The position numbers and the translations under genes are program-made. From NCBI GenBank assembly GCA_021234155.1, contig JAJEKV010000003.1, positions 33,587,166-33,651,165 of the forward strand: a DNA stretch of 64,000 nucleotides, read 5' to 3'. Shown piece after piece: positions 23,653-36,550 of this stretch (the first letter of the stretch is position 1; each line of letters starts with the position of its first letter). Source of the stretch: Isoetes taiwanensis (Eukaryota > Streptophyta > Lycopodiopsida > Isoetales > Isoetaceae). The notes under the pieces were generated by a model. It had not been told where the DNA came from, did not search any database, and saw nothing but the letters and a program-made list of their open reading frames with translations.

Positions 23653-24221
23653 AGAATTGGAATCTATCTGATATAAGGTTTACTGATTTGGAAGGCTTTA
23701 AAGCAATCAAATTGTTCGAATATTATAGCTATCTCGATGATGATTCTACATGAAGAGAAATCACCACATAACGGTTGAATACTTACTTCATAGACTAACA
23801 AAAGCAAGTGGTATGGCTTGCAATAATCTCACATGTTGTACCCCTTGTGGCAATTATTCCTTCTGCATCTTTATTATTATATGACGTAAAAGCATCAAAT
23901 ATTGTAGGTTCTTATGCCAAAGAGCCTGTAAGGATGTGCATCATAAGTTATGTAATAACGCAAAACCTCGATTTTACCCTTAATACATCATTTTTTGGCA
24001 CTTGTAAGAATGTGCATCGTAATTTATATGAGAGCTATGAAATCTGAAGTAAAAACTAGATCCTCATATACAACATGGAAGATGGATCGTCGGAATCAAT
24101 TTCGTGCTGCCATGTGGCAGTCCCCTACACTCCAGAATGGACACAGGGGCTCCAATTTCGCTCATCCGATGAAGATCAGCAGTAGTTGGTGAAGATCCGG
24201 TGAAGAACATCAGTAATCGAT
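23653..24221. other. Spacer without recognised gene
   Basis: AT-rich DNA between the LINE and the next repeat, possibly including the LINE 5' UTR. No motif was recognised. Confidence 0.4.
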
Positions 24222-24560
24222 AGGAAGGAAGGAAGGAAGGAAGGAAGGTATTTTTATCGTCCACGGAGACCAATCGGTCTATGGGACCCAATACAAAAGC
24301 GCAGCAAGCGGATTACTACCCGGGTTAAAAAACCCGGGTGATAGGCTCCCAAGTTCCATGTTGTGGGGGGAGGAAATTGGTCCCCCATTCTATGGTGGAC
24401 AAGGAGACTCGCCCCCCCTCTCCACTGCGAAAGGGGACCGATTTCCTTCCCCCAGGACAAGAACATGTAGAGAGGTCCGAGGTTCGTTGTTGTGCTCCAC
24501 AACTAGGTTTAGCCACTCCAGTTATGAGTGTTATTTTTTGGTCTGACGTGGCTCCCACGT
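24222..24560 (-). repeat. Retroelement 3' tail ending in a (TTCC)n microsatellite
   Basis: On the minus strand a conserved block (CGCTTGCTGCGC..., then GGGTCCCATAGACCGATTGG, then CCGTGGACGATAAAAATA) ends in (CCTT)n at 24248-24222. The block recurs at 50666-50770 (-) and, in its last part, at 53048-53105 (+), 50451-50510 (+) and about 60075-60145 (-), each with a different microsatellite. A 22-base palindrome-like stretch (ACCCGGGTT...AACCCGGGT) lies at about 24317-24338. This is the 3' end of a LINE or LINE-driven SINE family. Confidence 0.7.
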
Positions 24561-24694
24561 AGACAAGGCGGATGGGCTGAGCACTAAAAATAAAGGCATC
24601 TTAGTCTATTGCCGGAAAATGTATGACACAAATTCCCGGGGACCAGTGAGACCTTATTCCTACTTTTCTAGGGCGTTACCTCACAGCTCCGGCG

Positions 24695-25718
24695 ATGGTG
24701 CGGGTTTACACGTTTGCGGGTATGGTGGCTGCTATGTTTGTGTTCGTCAGGTTCACAGACAGAGTTCATGTTCATATGGCTCATCGCCAGGAGGACAAGG
24801 TATGCTTTTCTCTCCTTCTGCATTATCAGACTTTTATTCGGGATTCCAAAGCTTTAGGCTTGATTCACCATCTGAAATGGAGTTCCTAATTCAACTGAAG
24901 CATTATTGTGTGAAGAAGCCTTGTAAATGCTTTTTTATTTTACTGTTTTTCCTGCATTCTGTGGCGTGGTAGTAGTAATTACCTATTTGGCATGGCCATT
25001 TTTTCTACATTTTCTTCCCAGTCCTTTTAATTGACTTTCTTTACTATACAGGTGTAAGAACGCTTATAGGTCACATGACTGAATGTTTGCATGCACCTAA
25101 ATTTTGACCTAATAGCACTTTGAATTTGAGCTCCGCCATTCACCGGTATAAATGACCAGATCAGTATAAGGTGCAAGCTTTTTGGACATTTCACCAATTA
25201 CTTATGAACTGCCCAAGCATTAGTATGCACAAGTAATCATATCTGCTATCCATATGGGGTCCTCTCTTTATTTACTAACTAGTAGGTCAGTAGATCTACA
25301 TTGACTTGCTGGATATGACAATTTTGGCAGTCTAAAAAAATTAACATCGACATTGTTACAATGTATTACCAAAGTTAACATGCTTTAAGACGAATAATAG
25401 TCTTGTTTCTGTTGGCTTTGAGGCCTGAGAGAAGAATGCCTCTGTTCTGAGACATCTTTTGATGGGTTCATTCCCTGCGAAACCTTGCATCTGAGCCAAA
25501 GTCCTAAATCTGTTTGTTTCCTTGTAATCTGCTGTACATAAGATGTTGTCACCAAGAAAAACTGCAGAAATTTATTTTGTTCTACAGTGTATTTGAAACA
25601 TTACATTTAATATGTCAAACATTTGCAGATTAGGGCCGTGGAGGAAGCAAAAATTGTTGCTAGAGAAAGAAAAAAGATACTTGATGAGCTCACAGAGAAG
25701 GGACTTCAAGAGCTATGA
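24695..25718 (+). CDS. Small single-pass membrane protein, 64 residues, two exons
   Basis: Exon 1 (24695-24799) and exon 2 (25629-25718) join in phase 0. The donor is AAG|GTATGC and the acceptor TTTGCAG|A. The protein starts MVRVYTFAG, has one hydrophobic helix at about residues 5-20 (GMVAAMFVFV), then a basic/histidine stretch (RVHVHMAHR). It ends in a highly charged amphipathic helix (VEEAKIVARERKKILDELTE) with a final KGLQEL and a TGA stop. The pattern suggests a short N-terminal anchor with a coiled C-terminal tail, as in small subunits or assembly factors of organelle membranes. That role is inference and I cannot name the family. Both exons are clean, with no stop or frameshift. The start is the first ATG of this frame, and exon 2 contains most of the conserved-looking sequence. 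The nearest neighbour upstream is a retroelement tail ending only about 135 bases before the ATG. Confidence 0.72.
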
Positions 25719-27160
25719 TTGCATTTTCATTGTTTAGTCATCCATTTAATATAACAGAATACAATAATTTGGATATTGTTTTTTCTTCATCTCCTCATTA
25801 CATCAAGACCCCTGGATATCTAAAATAAAGTGCCATCATGGTTTCAATGGGAGTTGCATGTATGATTGAATAGCATGGATAAATATGAAGGAGAAGAAAA
25901 ATAAATTTCGGGCTCTCTATTTACCGAAAGGAGTATAACTATATGGGAGAATGATAGACGCATGCTCGTGCTATACTGGTACTGGATTAAAAGAAAAGAG
26001 TATCACCTTCTATTCTTTTCTCTCACCCTTCTCAGAAGCTGTCTGCCATTAATCTGGCTAGTTGGTAGAGCTGCAATGATTCACAAAGAAAAATTTACAA
26101 AGTTGTGTAATTCTGCATTTTGTTACGGCATTGTTTTAACAAATACGAATATAGTGCCCGACATATACAAATTGCAGTGGCATTTAGAATGCAACATCTC
26201 ACCCTGGCCTGCTGAGAGTAAGAAGCATACTTTTAAATGTGATTAATTCTATTCTATGTGATCAATTCCCTCCCAATGGGCAACTGTATTGATTTATATT
26301 ACCAAAGTAGCCCATAGGCAAAATACCAAATCAACGTGACATCCTAAAGTAGCAGTTTTTTTTTTGTATAGGCATTAGAAGTAATTTTCTTATAATCATC
26401 AACCACATGTCTCAATTATCAACTTGCCCAAAACACCTAAGAGTTAAATCTGCTAGCGTCCAAAATAACAACAATTTTGAGGAACATTGAGTCAATAAAC
26501 CTTCTATCAGGAGTGGACTGACATCCAAACAACTTTTGCGCCAAACTTGTTTGGCTTGATTCAATACCCCAAAATAGCAATGTTGGAGCATCTCAGAATA
26601 GCTACTTTTATCTAGAGGTTGACTATACCTAACAAGAATATCTAAGCCATCTTGACTTAAAATATTACTACCTTGTTACGTTAATTCGAGCGCACTTTAT
26701 TTCTGTTTCTGCTGGTGGCATCCACCCGCCTATTTTCAATGAGGCCCGTTTCTTAAGCCCCTCTTGCCCCATGCCTTGCCCCTTATATAGTTTTTGGTGA
26801 TCCAGATCGTCCATCGCCTCACCACAATCTTAAAGGCCTTAATATGGCAACGTTTACTATGAGTTAAATGAGTTGATGCGTATGTAAAAGTCAACTAACG
26901 TGATCATACAACCTGAGCAATTCCAACCTAGAAAACTTAAAAGCACGCAAGAAAAACAACTTTTTGTCTATGCAATTTCAAACAAAACAAGTTGTTTTAC
27001 TGAAAGCTCTGTAGCTTAAGCTTTATGACATCAAAGTGGATGGCTGACTATCCCTCAATTCCCCCTCAAGGCAATGGTTGGCTACTTCACATCTAATAAT
27101 TCGTTTCTAATGTAATGGGCAATGGTAAGCTACAAGGCATCTAATATTTCTGACAATGGT
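25719..27160. other. Intergenic stretch
   Basis: Presumed 3'UTR of the small membrane-protein gene, then AT-rich spacer. The open frame 25962-26246 (+) has no family resemblance. No transposon ends were seen. Confidence 0.45.
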
Positions 27161-27512
27161 GCAAGCTTTGCTTTATTATTTGAAAAGAAAGAGGATTAAG
27201 CACATGTTGACATTGAGTAAATAAATATACAACCCTAAATAAATAAATAAGGCAAGCTTTGCCCTTTTTTTTTTTGAAAGGGGAGAGGATTAAGTACAAG
27301 CTGACATTGATTAAATAAATATACAACCCTAGTAATTCTATATCTAAGGCAAGCTTTGTCTTATTGTTTGAAAGGGGAGAGGATTAAGTACATGGTGATA
27401 TTGATTAAATTAATTACAACCCTAGTAATTCTATCTATAAGGCAAGCTCTGCCTTACATGCTAATATTGATTAAATAACCATAAAACCGTAGTAATTCTA
27501 TCTACTTCAAGC
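27161..27512. repeat. Tandem repeat, about 95 bp x 4
   Basis: The unit starts GCAAGCTTTG at 27161, 27252, 27349 and 27442 (the last GCAAGCTCTG), giving spacings of 91, 97 and 93 bases. Each unit carries GGATTAAG(C/T)AC...GA..TTGA.TAAAT...ACAACCCTA in order, and the fourth is the most diverged. It is non-coding. Units contain T-runs and a GAAAGGGGAGAGG block like a retroelement tail, so the array may come from repeated slippage of such a tail. Confidence 0.85.
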
Positions 27513-30500
27513 CTTGCTTGTGCTCCAATTGATCCTCTTTTTACATCCACCTCTTCATGATCATAACAATCTCGTCATTATTAAGTGTTACCAACGTGTT
27601 CTTTTGTGTTTTGGGATATCTTGATAAAACAAATGGATGCTTTCGCCCATTGTTGCCCAATGCTTGGATGAGTTGGATCTGTTTGTTTGTTACACAAACA
27701 ACCACCACTTGCTAAGCCACCACGAAGGACTTGACTAAAGGTATACATCAAACTCTTTTCCTTGTCAATGTAAATAGATTTATTTGGGTTAACCTAAAAA
27801 CAACATCATCCAAATCTCATAATTGTGGAAAGATCAAGATCCCGAGACTCGATTGGAAAGCACTTAATCAAGAGATTTACTAGCTCCTTTACCTTTATGC
27901 ATCACTAATATTATGGCACAAAGCTGCCTAGGTCCTGATTTACCATGCAATGAATCAAATAGAGGCCTATTACAGCACAGGGCCAGTAATGTCATACGTT
28001 TTTGCGAGGCACCAAGTGATCTTTCTTCATGCCTTACTTCTACAAAGCATCCTTCTATTGCTCTTCTATTGAACTCAGCGTCTAATATCAAGTGTAGCAA
28101 AACCTTTCTCAAGACCTTGTTCTATTATGATATCTAAATCCAAAATAATTTCACCGACCTATCGAGACGAAAACCTCAATCAAACAGTTGCAGTTTCAAC
28201 TACTTCATACCAGGTAATCACATATTACCATGTAGTGCATTCAACTATCTATGCCAAGATGAACTATGAAGAATTTCCTATTGTAGACATTGGATAGATG
28301 AAAAAATGACTATCACTTTTGAGCAATGAAAATTGCTACGGAAGGCATTGAACCTTCGAAGAGGTGTCTGAATAATGCCATGGTTGATTTCATCCTGTTA
28401 AACATCTAGAATACTTTCCAAAACTTATGGCAGCCTTAAGAACGCAATAAAAACTGAGTGATATTTACCGGAGTCCATCTATTCAAAGTGTATTCTGAAT
28501 GACGTCAAGTATTTTGGCATGGTGTAATAGTAAGTGATTGGTGTCGTCGCTCTTTCTAGCAGTTTCAATGTTATATTCTCAACCTTCAGATGCAAGTCAC
28601 TAGCAACAAACACAGGAACTATTATATAAGCATGAACATGTTGGCATCCTTTTATTAAAAACACAGTGCCATTGACAATTGGAATACCTCATTGCAATGT
28701 CTTGAAGAAGGACAACACTTACAAAAACCAGTAGCTTAATAGCTGCAACATTGATCAGAAATCCCTATTAAGATAAGTGTCCATGGTTCCTGCAGTAATA
28801 TGCTGGTATGAAAGAAAACAATAACAACAAAGATAAAAATAATAATAAAGTAATGTAGAGTACAATAGGCTTATTAACAACCAGTGCCATAACTGACAAG
28901 CCCATTCTTATGTTGCAAATTAAATAATAGACCTTTGCTTTATTAGAGGTACACAAAAAAGAGAGACGAAAGAAGATTAAATGCCTCTGATTCCATGGCA
29001 ACGATGCAAAAGTAAACAGTGGGGTCTATATTTTACATGAAGATTAGTTGTAACACCATCGACCATAACTGAATACCAGAGACAGTATTGAATTATTAGC
29101 ACATCTATATTTTCACATGTGATTCCTTGCACAAGTCACCAAGGAAACATGATATTATAAAAGCAAAGGTGATGAATTATCATGGCTAAGACTGCCTTAT
29201 GGCAGCATAATAGAGGTGAATGGCAACACCATCTGGTTCAATGAGAGTTTCCTTGCCCAAGGAAACTCCAAGGAACATGACATTACAAAAGCAAAAGTGA
29301 TGAATTAAAATGGCTAAGAAAACTTATTGGACAACATAAAAGAGGTGCTGGATTCGTAGTAAGATGACCAAAGACAGTTCGCATATACGCGCTCTTTGCA
29401 GCAAGAGAAATGTTTCCTTTTTTTTTTTGAAGAACATGCATTTATTGTGTGATATAGGAATTCAGCACTTGGGCCGCAAAAAGCGTTTTCTGGATCATAC
29501 GCTGGAAAGAGAGGGATTTTACTCCCTTAAAGGCTGCAGAATCTGTACAAAAGGTGCATACTGATGCCATAATTTGAAAACTTCCATACTTGGCATACAT
29601 ATCAAGAAGGGCACTTACCATGGTGTCTAATTCAATTATCCGCTCATGGAAGCAAATACCTCGCCTTTTTCGCCAACAAAGAGCACCACATGCTCAAAAT
29701 ACTTGGGATATATGTATAAGATTGGCCATTCTTCGTCCAGATATGTTTCGGCATTAAAAATCAAGTGGCTTGGCTACATCCATCCCTTCCGGAGAAAGTA
29801 GTTGATTGCCCTTGAAGCTGCAATATAAATTTGATATCTTGTTTGATTTACCATGATTGTACAGCTGCAAGAGCGTCTCATAGACATCTCAAGTCCTCCA
29901 CCTGCTTTATTTGAGCAATTTAAGATAGAAAACCAGTAGCATTTACTGACAAAATAGGCATTTGTTTTGAAGACAAGAACAAAATAACTTAGTGCATTCC
30001 AGCTATCATTTAAGATGGAGAAAGTTCCTTTTTTGCACCAATCACTGCTAAAAAATTTCTACTAGTAACTTGAATTTATCATTCTATCCTCATTACAGAA
30101 TTTTTGGTTTAGTCACAACCAAGCACCTGCACACCAACCACCCATAAAAGTTAATACAAAAATACTGACTGCAAGTATAAACAAAAATCAATACTTGTCT
30201 TTTCCAATTTACTCAAATGATTCATATTTGCCCCTCCATGTACAGCTGATGCAGTTGACTCTAAATTCATCTCATTTACCACCTAGTAAAAGATCGAATT
30301 GTGCATTAGTTTATATATCTGTGATAAACTAAGGTGGCTTAAAGAAACTAACAGCATGAAGAGACTTTGAAGAGATTTTGGCCTGAGGCTCACTTAGGAT
30401 TGTGGAAGCAACATACAATAAGGAAATATTCCATTGAGTACTTTCACATAACAATTTCTTCTATAGAACTTCATTGTCCCCAGTTACAAAATAGAACTTC

Positions 30501-31503
30501 AAAATTTTTGCTTGATAAGTCTGATTTCAATGCCTTGTTTGTTTTCCAACATCATCTTGACTTACTTGAAAACAGCACTGCTGGCTTACTATAAAACACT
30601 TATATTCAGATCATGATAATGGAACGTTGAGAAAATAGAAGCAATGGCGGTGTTCATAAATGAGATAGCTCTAGCATCAGCCTGAGCCTTACTTGTTATG
30701 GCTGACCATTTTGCACAATCTTCCACAACTTGCACCAACCCACATTGAGTTTGTGAGATGCATGGAGAAACTGAAGCATCCTGCAAGAGCATGCTTAGAA
30801 TAATTATCAGGTTTTTTTCCCCTTGATTACATCAGAGGCCAGACCCTTACTAGGCACTTTAAAAGATGTATATTTAGTGCCATGTAAAGAAGCAGAGTGA
30901 AGGTATTTTGGCTGGCTCAACTCGTTTACTCAGGAGATCACTGAATCAGACTATGTTTCTTCATCATCTACATGAAACACCAGACACTTTCACTGCCATC
31001 TCAATGCCATGGTGCAATCCACCCAAGGAGCTACCTATCTCATATGTAGATTACAATCGTTAATTTGCATAGGCTCGAGCCCCATCTACACGAACATCTG
31101 GGACCAGACTAGTGGCCCCTTTCGCTTGGGGTCAAAGGGGTATGTCTAAGATGAAAATATGCAGCTTCCACCATCCTTGGTCAGATACTGTGGCCCAGCA
31201 TAATGGACTCGTTCAAAGCCACGTGATTGCCCAGACCAGCAGATTTTTGCCAAGGCGCATTTGATCAGAACTTGCTTAGGCATGTGTTTTACATCTGAGG
31301 TGTGTAATGAAACATCAACCACCCAATTACCCACCTACAAGGTTGGTGTTTTGAAGCAAGTTCCTGATTTTCCAGAACATGGGCAGGAAGCTTCTTCCCC
31401 ATAATTGGCTTCACCAGCAACTCGTTGCAATTCTCGGTTGCCTATGCCTTGCCTTAATTTATAAGTAACTAAAGGCTTGGAATTTTGTGATGATACATTG
31501 ATG
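27513..31503. other. Long intergenic stretch
   Basis: About 4 kb 3' of the minus-strand PPR gene. It has a direct near-repeat of a GGTGATGAATTA(T/A)...ATGGCTAAGA segment at about 29169-29200 and 29297-29330, and a T run at 29418-29429. The open frames at 28479-28664 (-) and 30367-30594 (+) could be stray exons, but I recognise neither. Part near 31335-31500 is probably 3'UTR of the PPR gene. Confidence 0.4.
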
Positions 31504-33307
31504 TTATTCTTTAGCTGTGGCATAAACGTTTGACAGCAAGACATATCCACGATCACTTGATGGATCTACCTGAAGAAGCTGATACGTGGATCTCTTCGCC
31601 CGTTCTACATCATCATGAGCTATACATGCACTAACCAAAATTGTCCAAGCTATACTTTCCTGTGCAAATGGCATTTCATGGATAACATCCTCTGCTTCAT
31701 CCAGTTGCCCTACTCGCCCAAGAAGGTCTATGATGCAATGGTACTGCTCTATTGATGGCATGATACCAGGGTCTTTGCTGATTGAGGCAAAATAATGGTA
31801 ACCTTCAGCAAGAAGACCTGCATGACCACAGGCAGTGAATATAGCAACAAAGGTGATCATATCTGCCTTCACAGCATTTGACTGCATTTGACGATATAGC
31901 TGCAGTGTCATTGTGGCATTGCCGTGCTGGGCAAACATTGTGATTATGGAATTCCAGGAGATCCTATCCCAGCAGGGCATCTTCTCAAAAGCCCTCTGTG
32001 CCTCATTTAAACTTCCACATCTCCCATACATATTAATAATAGCATTGCCCACAGGCAAATCTGAAATATATCCATAATCAACAATCTGATAATGTACCTT
32101 GCGTCCTGTCATTAGGGCAGAAAGGTTTGCACATGCAGTTAGAATAGCTACTAATATGACCCGCTGTGCACATATGCTCATAGAGTTGAAGGGCCTCCTT
32201 GCTACATCCAAACTGAGCACAGCCAACAATCAATGTAGTCCAGGAGACCACACTGTGGTGAGGCACCCTATTGAACAGATAATATGAAGCCTCCAAATCT
32301 TCACATTGAGCATACATTTTTATCAACGTTGTCATGGCCATAGTATCAGATGCAAATTCACTACGAATAATACAAGCATGGATCAGTCTACCTTCTACTA
32401 ACATATTTGGAACAGAACATGCACCAGGAATAGTGAACAAGGTAATTCTGTCAGGTGTCATGCCTCCAAGGCGCATGCGCTTAAAAAGATGCAAAGCATA
32501 GTCATTTTTGTCATGCTGGATGGAGGCCGATATCATGACTGTCCATGTAAACACATTCCTTTGTTGCATTTTTTCAAACATTTCACAAGCTTTATTGAAA
32601 CTGCCACAATCTCCATACATTTTGACAATTGCTGTTCCAAGAACAACATCTGACTCTGAGGCATTACCAATGATGATGTCATGAATAAACATACCTTCTT
32701 CAAGATTGCCAAGGCTGCCACATGCATTTATAACGCTGGAAAATGTAAATCTGTCTGGCTTTTCTCCTTCTTCTAGCATTTTCTTGAAGAGTTTCATTGC
32801 TTCTGCACCATAACCTTGCTGTACATATGCAGATATCATAGCAGTCCATGAGATGACATCTCTATTCTCCATTCCGTTGAACACATTAAGGGCATCTACC
32901 AGGCTACCACACTTACCATACATCTTAAGAAGTGCAGTTTTGACAACAATATCATTTTCAGGAGCATTGATATTAATCCAACCATGAGTAAACCTGGCTT
33001 CACTCAAAGCTCCAACTCTAGAACATGCATTAATAATTGTAAGCAGGGTAATTCGATCAGGTTGCAGAGACTTATGCTGCATCTTGTAAAGTTGTCTAAT
33101 GATCTCATGGTGATGTTCTTGCCTGTTGCATGCAGAAACCATTACTGCCCAGTTGGTTTCATCTCTGTTAGATATTTGCTTAATCGTTTGCCGTGCTTCT
33201 CTCGACCTTTCTAATCCGCCTCCACCAGCATTAGGGCTGTTATCTCCTCTTCCCCCTTTAGAACCATGCAAATGTATCAAGTTAGTATTTTGTCTGATAA
33301 CTCGCAC
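31504..33307 (-). pseudogene. PPR protein gene with one frameshift, P-L-S type
   Basis: Pentatricopeptide repeat proteins bind organellar RNA for editing, splicing or stability. Read from 33307, the frame opens MRVIRQNTN and runs through tandem PPR motifs (for example VVKTALLKMYGKCGSLVDAL, DVISWTAMISAYVQQGYGAEA). It reaches EALQLYEHMCTAG near 32165 and there changes frame. The next frame carries on in register with VILVAILTACANL and further motifs (RISWNSIITMFAQHG, VTF-like blocks, CIIDLLGRVGQLDEA) to YVLLSNVYATAKE and a TAA at 31504. One lost base near 32155-32165 explains the change. It ends in the E-like region with no DYW domain. No intron is needed. There is no clear transit peptide; the N-terminus has a Gly-rich GSKGGRGDNSPNAGGGG stretch. 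It is either a recent pseudogene or a base error in the assembly; all other motifs are intact. Confidence 0.82.
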
Positions 33308-34573
33308 TTTGCTGATTTTGCCTTTCTAGAATAAATATTATGTTCGTAAATATCGTAACAATCCATACCCCGAGAACATAATCCAAATTGGTATGACGTT
33401 GGCTTCAATCTGGAGATGGAGCTCCTCGTTGTCATGAATTTGCCTTCTGTGCAATATTCGATTTTGGCTATTTCACGTTCAGTGAGCTAAATTACAATAG
33501 AGAGTACTCATACATTTAAGGCATCTTCCTGCTTAAAGTACACGTCTTGCCATAACGGAGCATACCGCATAACAATGAGGCACGGCCTATGAAGAGGGCC
33601 TTTCAGACCATTGTTTCAAACTGAGGACATGCATTCCGAGCTTGACTGTCCCTTTTCTGCATTCCTTTCTCTGTTGTGATAAGTATGACTTTTCTTCTTA
33701 CCCGTCACACCAATGTCAACCAATAAATAAAGGAAGAGCCTAACACCATTTGACCAACAAATCCCCGCACTGGACAGAATTATGTAGAATCAAAGAGCTG
33801 AATTACATGAAATTTACGCTATCAAAGCGTCAGAATGGATCTTTTATGCATATGCTGGGACTTTCTAACACGTTCAGAAATAGGAAAAACTTTATATCCA
33901 TTGTAATACTTACCATGGCACTGCAATTCGAGTCATGCAGTTGGTAAATGTGCACCATAGTTGCCTCGATCTTCCGACTGATCGATCTAGGCTAGAGCAG
34001 GTCATTAACGGCTGGACTGACCGACCAAAAATCCAGCCTATGATTTCTTGAAAATAAGGCACCGAAAATGCATTCTGGACAGGGGAAAAGATTTTGAATC
34101 TAAGCTTACAGCTAGCCAAGAAAAAAGCGTATCATGAAGATTGGACCATAGCCCTTAATTATCTACTATTAAAAACGAAGAAGATGCCCAAGTCTTCAAT
34201 CCAATCAAACTTGCAATATCAAATGGCTTGCCATACCCTGTCTTTTAATCCTCATATCCTTTTGGGCGCCTAATTTGGGTATCATTTTCCAGCATACCGT
34301 TTGGTTCAACTCTCGTGTCATCCATACCATAAATTTTTAAAACAATTGTCATTTGCCTTTGCATTGTATTTTCCCACCTGGTTTGTAGTAGATACCATAC
34401 GGATCTTGTTCCACACTCATGAACATATGTCTTCAAGTAATATATTTCTCGTCATGTGCTTATCCCTACACTTATCACTTGTGATTTGTCTATAACTGTT
34501 TCAATCCTTTGCATAGTTCTTTTCTTTGTCTATTGAATTCTCGAACCTCAAACGTTTTATTAGCTTGTACCTC
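33308..34573. other. Upstream flank of PPR gene, spacer
   Basis: The first few hundred bases would hold the promoter and 5'UTR of the minus-strand PPR gene. Nothing else was recognised. Confidence 0.4.
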
Positions 34574-34733
34574 ATATATCTTGTAAAAAACAAATCAAAT
34601 AATTGACACCATTTGCTAATTTTTCTCTCTCGAATACATTAGCATAGTGACTAATATATCTTGTAAAAAACAAATCAAATAATTGACACCATTTGCTAAT
34701 TTTTCTCTCTCGAATACATTAGCATAGTGACTA
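34574..34733. repeat. Perfect 80-bp tandem duplication
   Basis: Positions 34574-34653 are repeated at 34654-34733 without visible differences (ATATATCTTGTAAAAAACAA... to ...GCATAGTGACTA). Lack of divergence means the duplication is recent. A partial third start (ACATAGTGAC) follows. Confidence 0.92.
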
Positions 34734-35679
34734 ACATAGTGACGTGTGAAACTTTTATAAAAAATTCTCGTATAAGGAGATCTCAGGAGTTCTGATGCTA
34801 AATAAACCAGTTATGGATGCTCTTTTCAAGTAGAGCAACTATTTATCAACATAAATATACTAGTTGTGTTACTACATTTCCCATTTGACGATGCAAATGT
34901 AGATATTCATGACATAGAATATGAATCGCCAAATTTGATTAACAAATTCTTTAACACTAGAGTTGTCCACTGGACTATCTGTGGTCCATGGACCAAAATT
35001 GGTCCATCATACCTCTGCCACTTAAATCCCATTTATCTAGAGAGGAACTTCTCCATTTTGCAATCTACCACCACCTTTTGAATCTTCATTCGATTCTTTA
35101 TGATCTACAAGAATTTTATGACCAATGGATTCACCCATACCTTATGGTGATTGTCCAAATCTCATACAATTTAGCAGTTTTCGTACTAGTCCAGAACTGC
35201 ATTCTTCATTTTTTCTAGCACAAAGGGTCCAAACCTTGCTAAAATCAAAAGTAAATGATTTCTTATGATAAAACATATTGATTTGCATGTTCCCAAGTTT
35301 TTTCACTATTATACGACATTAGATGAAGTCACCATATTCAATTTTGCTCAAAAGAGCTGTTTTAAGATATGAATTTTTTCCCTCTTACTATTACAAGTTT
35401 TGGTCTAATTCTTGTGATTAAGTTGCTGACTTTAAGAGCTACAATTCGATGTTTTTTTGAAGCATTCATAAGTTATAATGTATGAAGAAAATATATCATT
35501 GTTTGTAGTTCTCTTGGTCTATGAGGTGTTTGGAATGTTGTTTTGGCATTTAAAAATTTTACTTCATTTAAGTGAATACATCATATAAATGTAAATGCTC
35601 ATAATATTTTAGTAAAAGTAGTCATGTGGCAATATGGCGGAACATGTTTTGCATTAAAAAAAATAAATTGTTTTAAAGT
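34734..35679. other. Spacer without recognised gene
   Basis: AT-rich; the open frames around 34866-35218 have no family resemblance. Confidence 0.4.
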
Positions 35680-36550
35680 TTGGTTGAAGCTCTATTCATC
35701 TACGAAGCATTTAGACATTTAGAACAAAGTTGGGACAGAGTAATCTGGAATCATATTGCTGCATTGTTGCCACAGGATTCTGGTCCACAGATTGAGGTAG
35801 TCGTATGGGGTTGCCATCAGGATATCCAGCCAGGGCAGTTTGTGTCTTCTGTGTATAAATTGCTTTTGCATTCTGAAATCCTGCCTCCATCTAATAGGTG
35901 GCATCTTCAGGTCCCTCAGCCACAATGGAAAAGTGTTTGGATATGGGTATGGGATAAGCTGCTTCATCCCAAAGTAGTAGTTTTGTGGTGGTAAGTGATC
36001 CATAGATGCCTCAGAGTCAACAGGTTAGTCCATAAAATGGATAATCGGTTTCGTGAGCTTTGTCCTTTATGCCAAACAAAGGGTTGAGAGTATTGAGCAT
36101 TGTTTTTCTTGTGTGAGCGGCTTGGCGGGCATGGTCTTGGTTGTTGACCCTTTTTGGCATCGTCTCGATCTAGCCAAAGAAATATTGCTTGCTATCTATC
36201 GATGCTTGGCCCAAACTATGGAAACGAGCTTTTCATCTTGCATGTATCGGGCTTTTATGGTCAATCCGGAAGAGAAGGAGGTTGTTTATCTTTAGGGCGT
36301 AGATATTGCGGATGAGATTGTTCTTGATGGCAAAATAAAATTGTTATGGCTTACAATTGTTCTTCTCTTGATCAAGAGAAGAAAGTAATCGATGTCGACA
36401 TACTTACCTTGATTCATTCTTTTGCATAGGCAGGTGGTTGTGCTCAGTTGGATCCGTTTGTCCACTGGGGTTATAATCCTGTCTTTGCATTTTATGTTGC
36501 TCTGGTTTTTAGTTGGTGAATAAAGCTTGTTGTCCTTCAAAAAAAAAAAA
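35680..36550 (+). mobile_element. LINE 3' fragment with zinc-binding RT C-terminus and poly(A)
   Basis: The open frame 35680-35994 ends WKSVWIWVWDKLLHPKVVVLWW. After a stop it continues as a degraded RVNRLVHKMDNRF..LCPLCQTK...EHCF..C segment to about 36130. The W-W-PKV...L...R....CPLC...E...H...C order is the zf-RVT domain found at the C-terminus of plant LINE ORF2. GAATAAAGC and an A run at 36539-36550 mark the 3' end. Several in-frame stops (for example after VVLWW) make it a relic. The 5' part of the LINE is missing, as expected from 5' truncation on insertion. Confidence 0.75.

Noticed and set aside
27161..27512. CRISPR-like array
   Set aside because: Units are 95-bp diverged tandem copies without unique spacers, in a plant genome.
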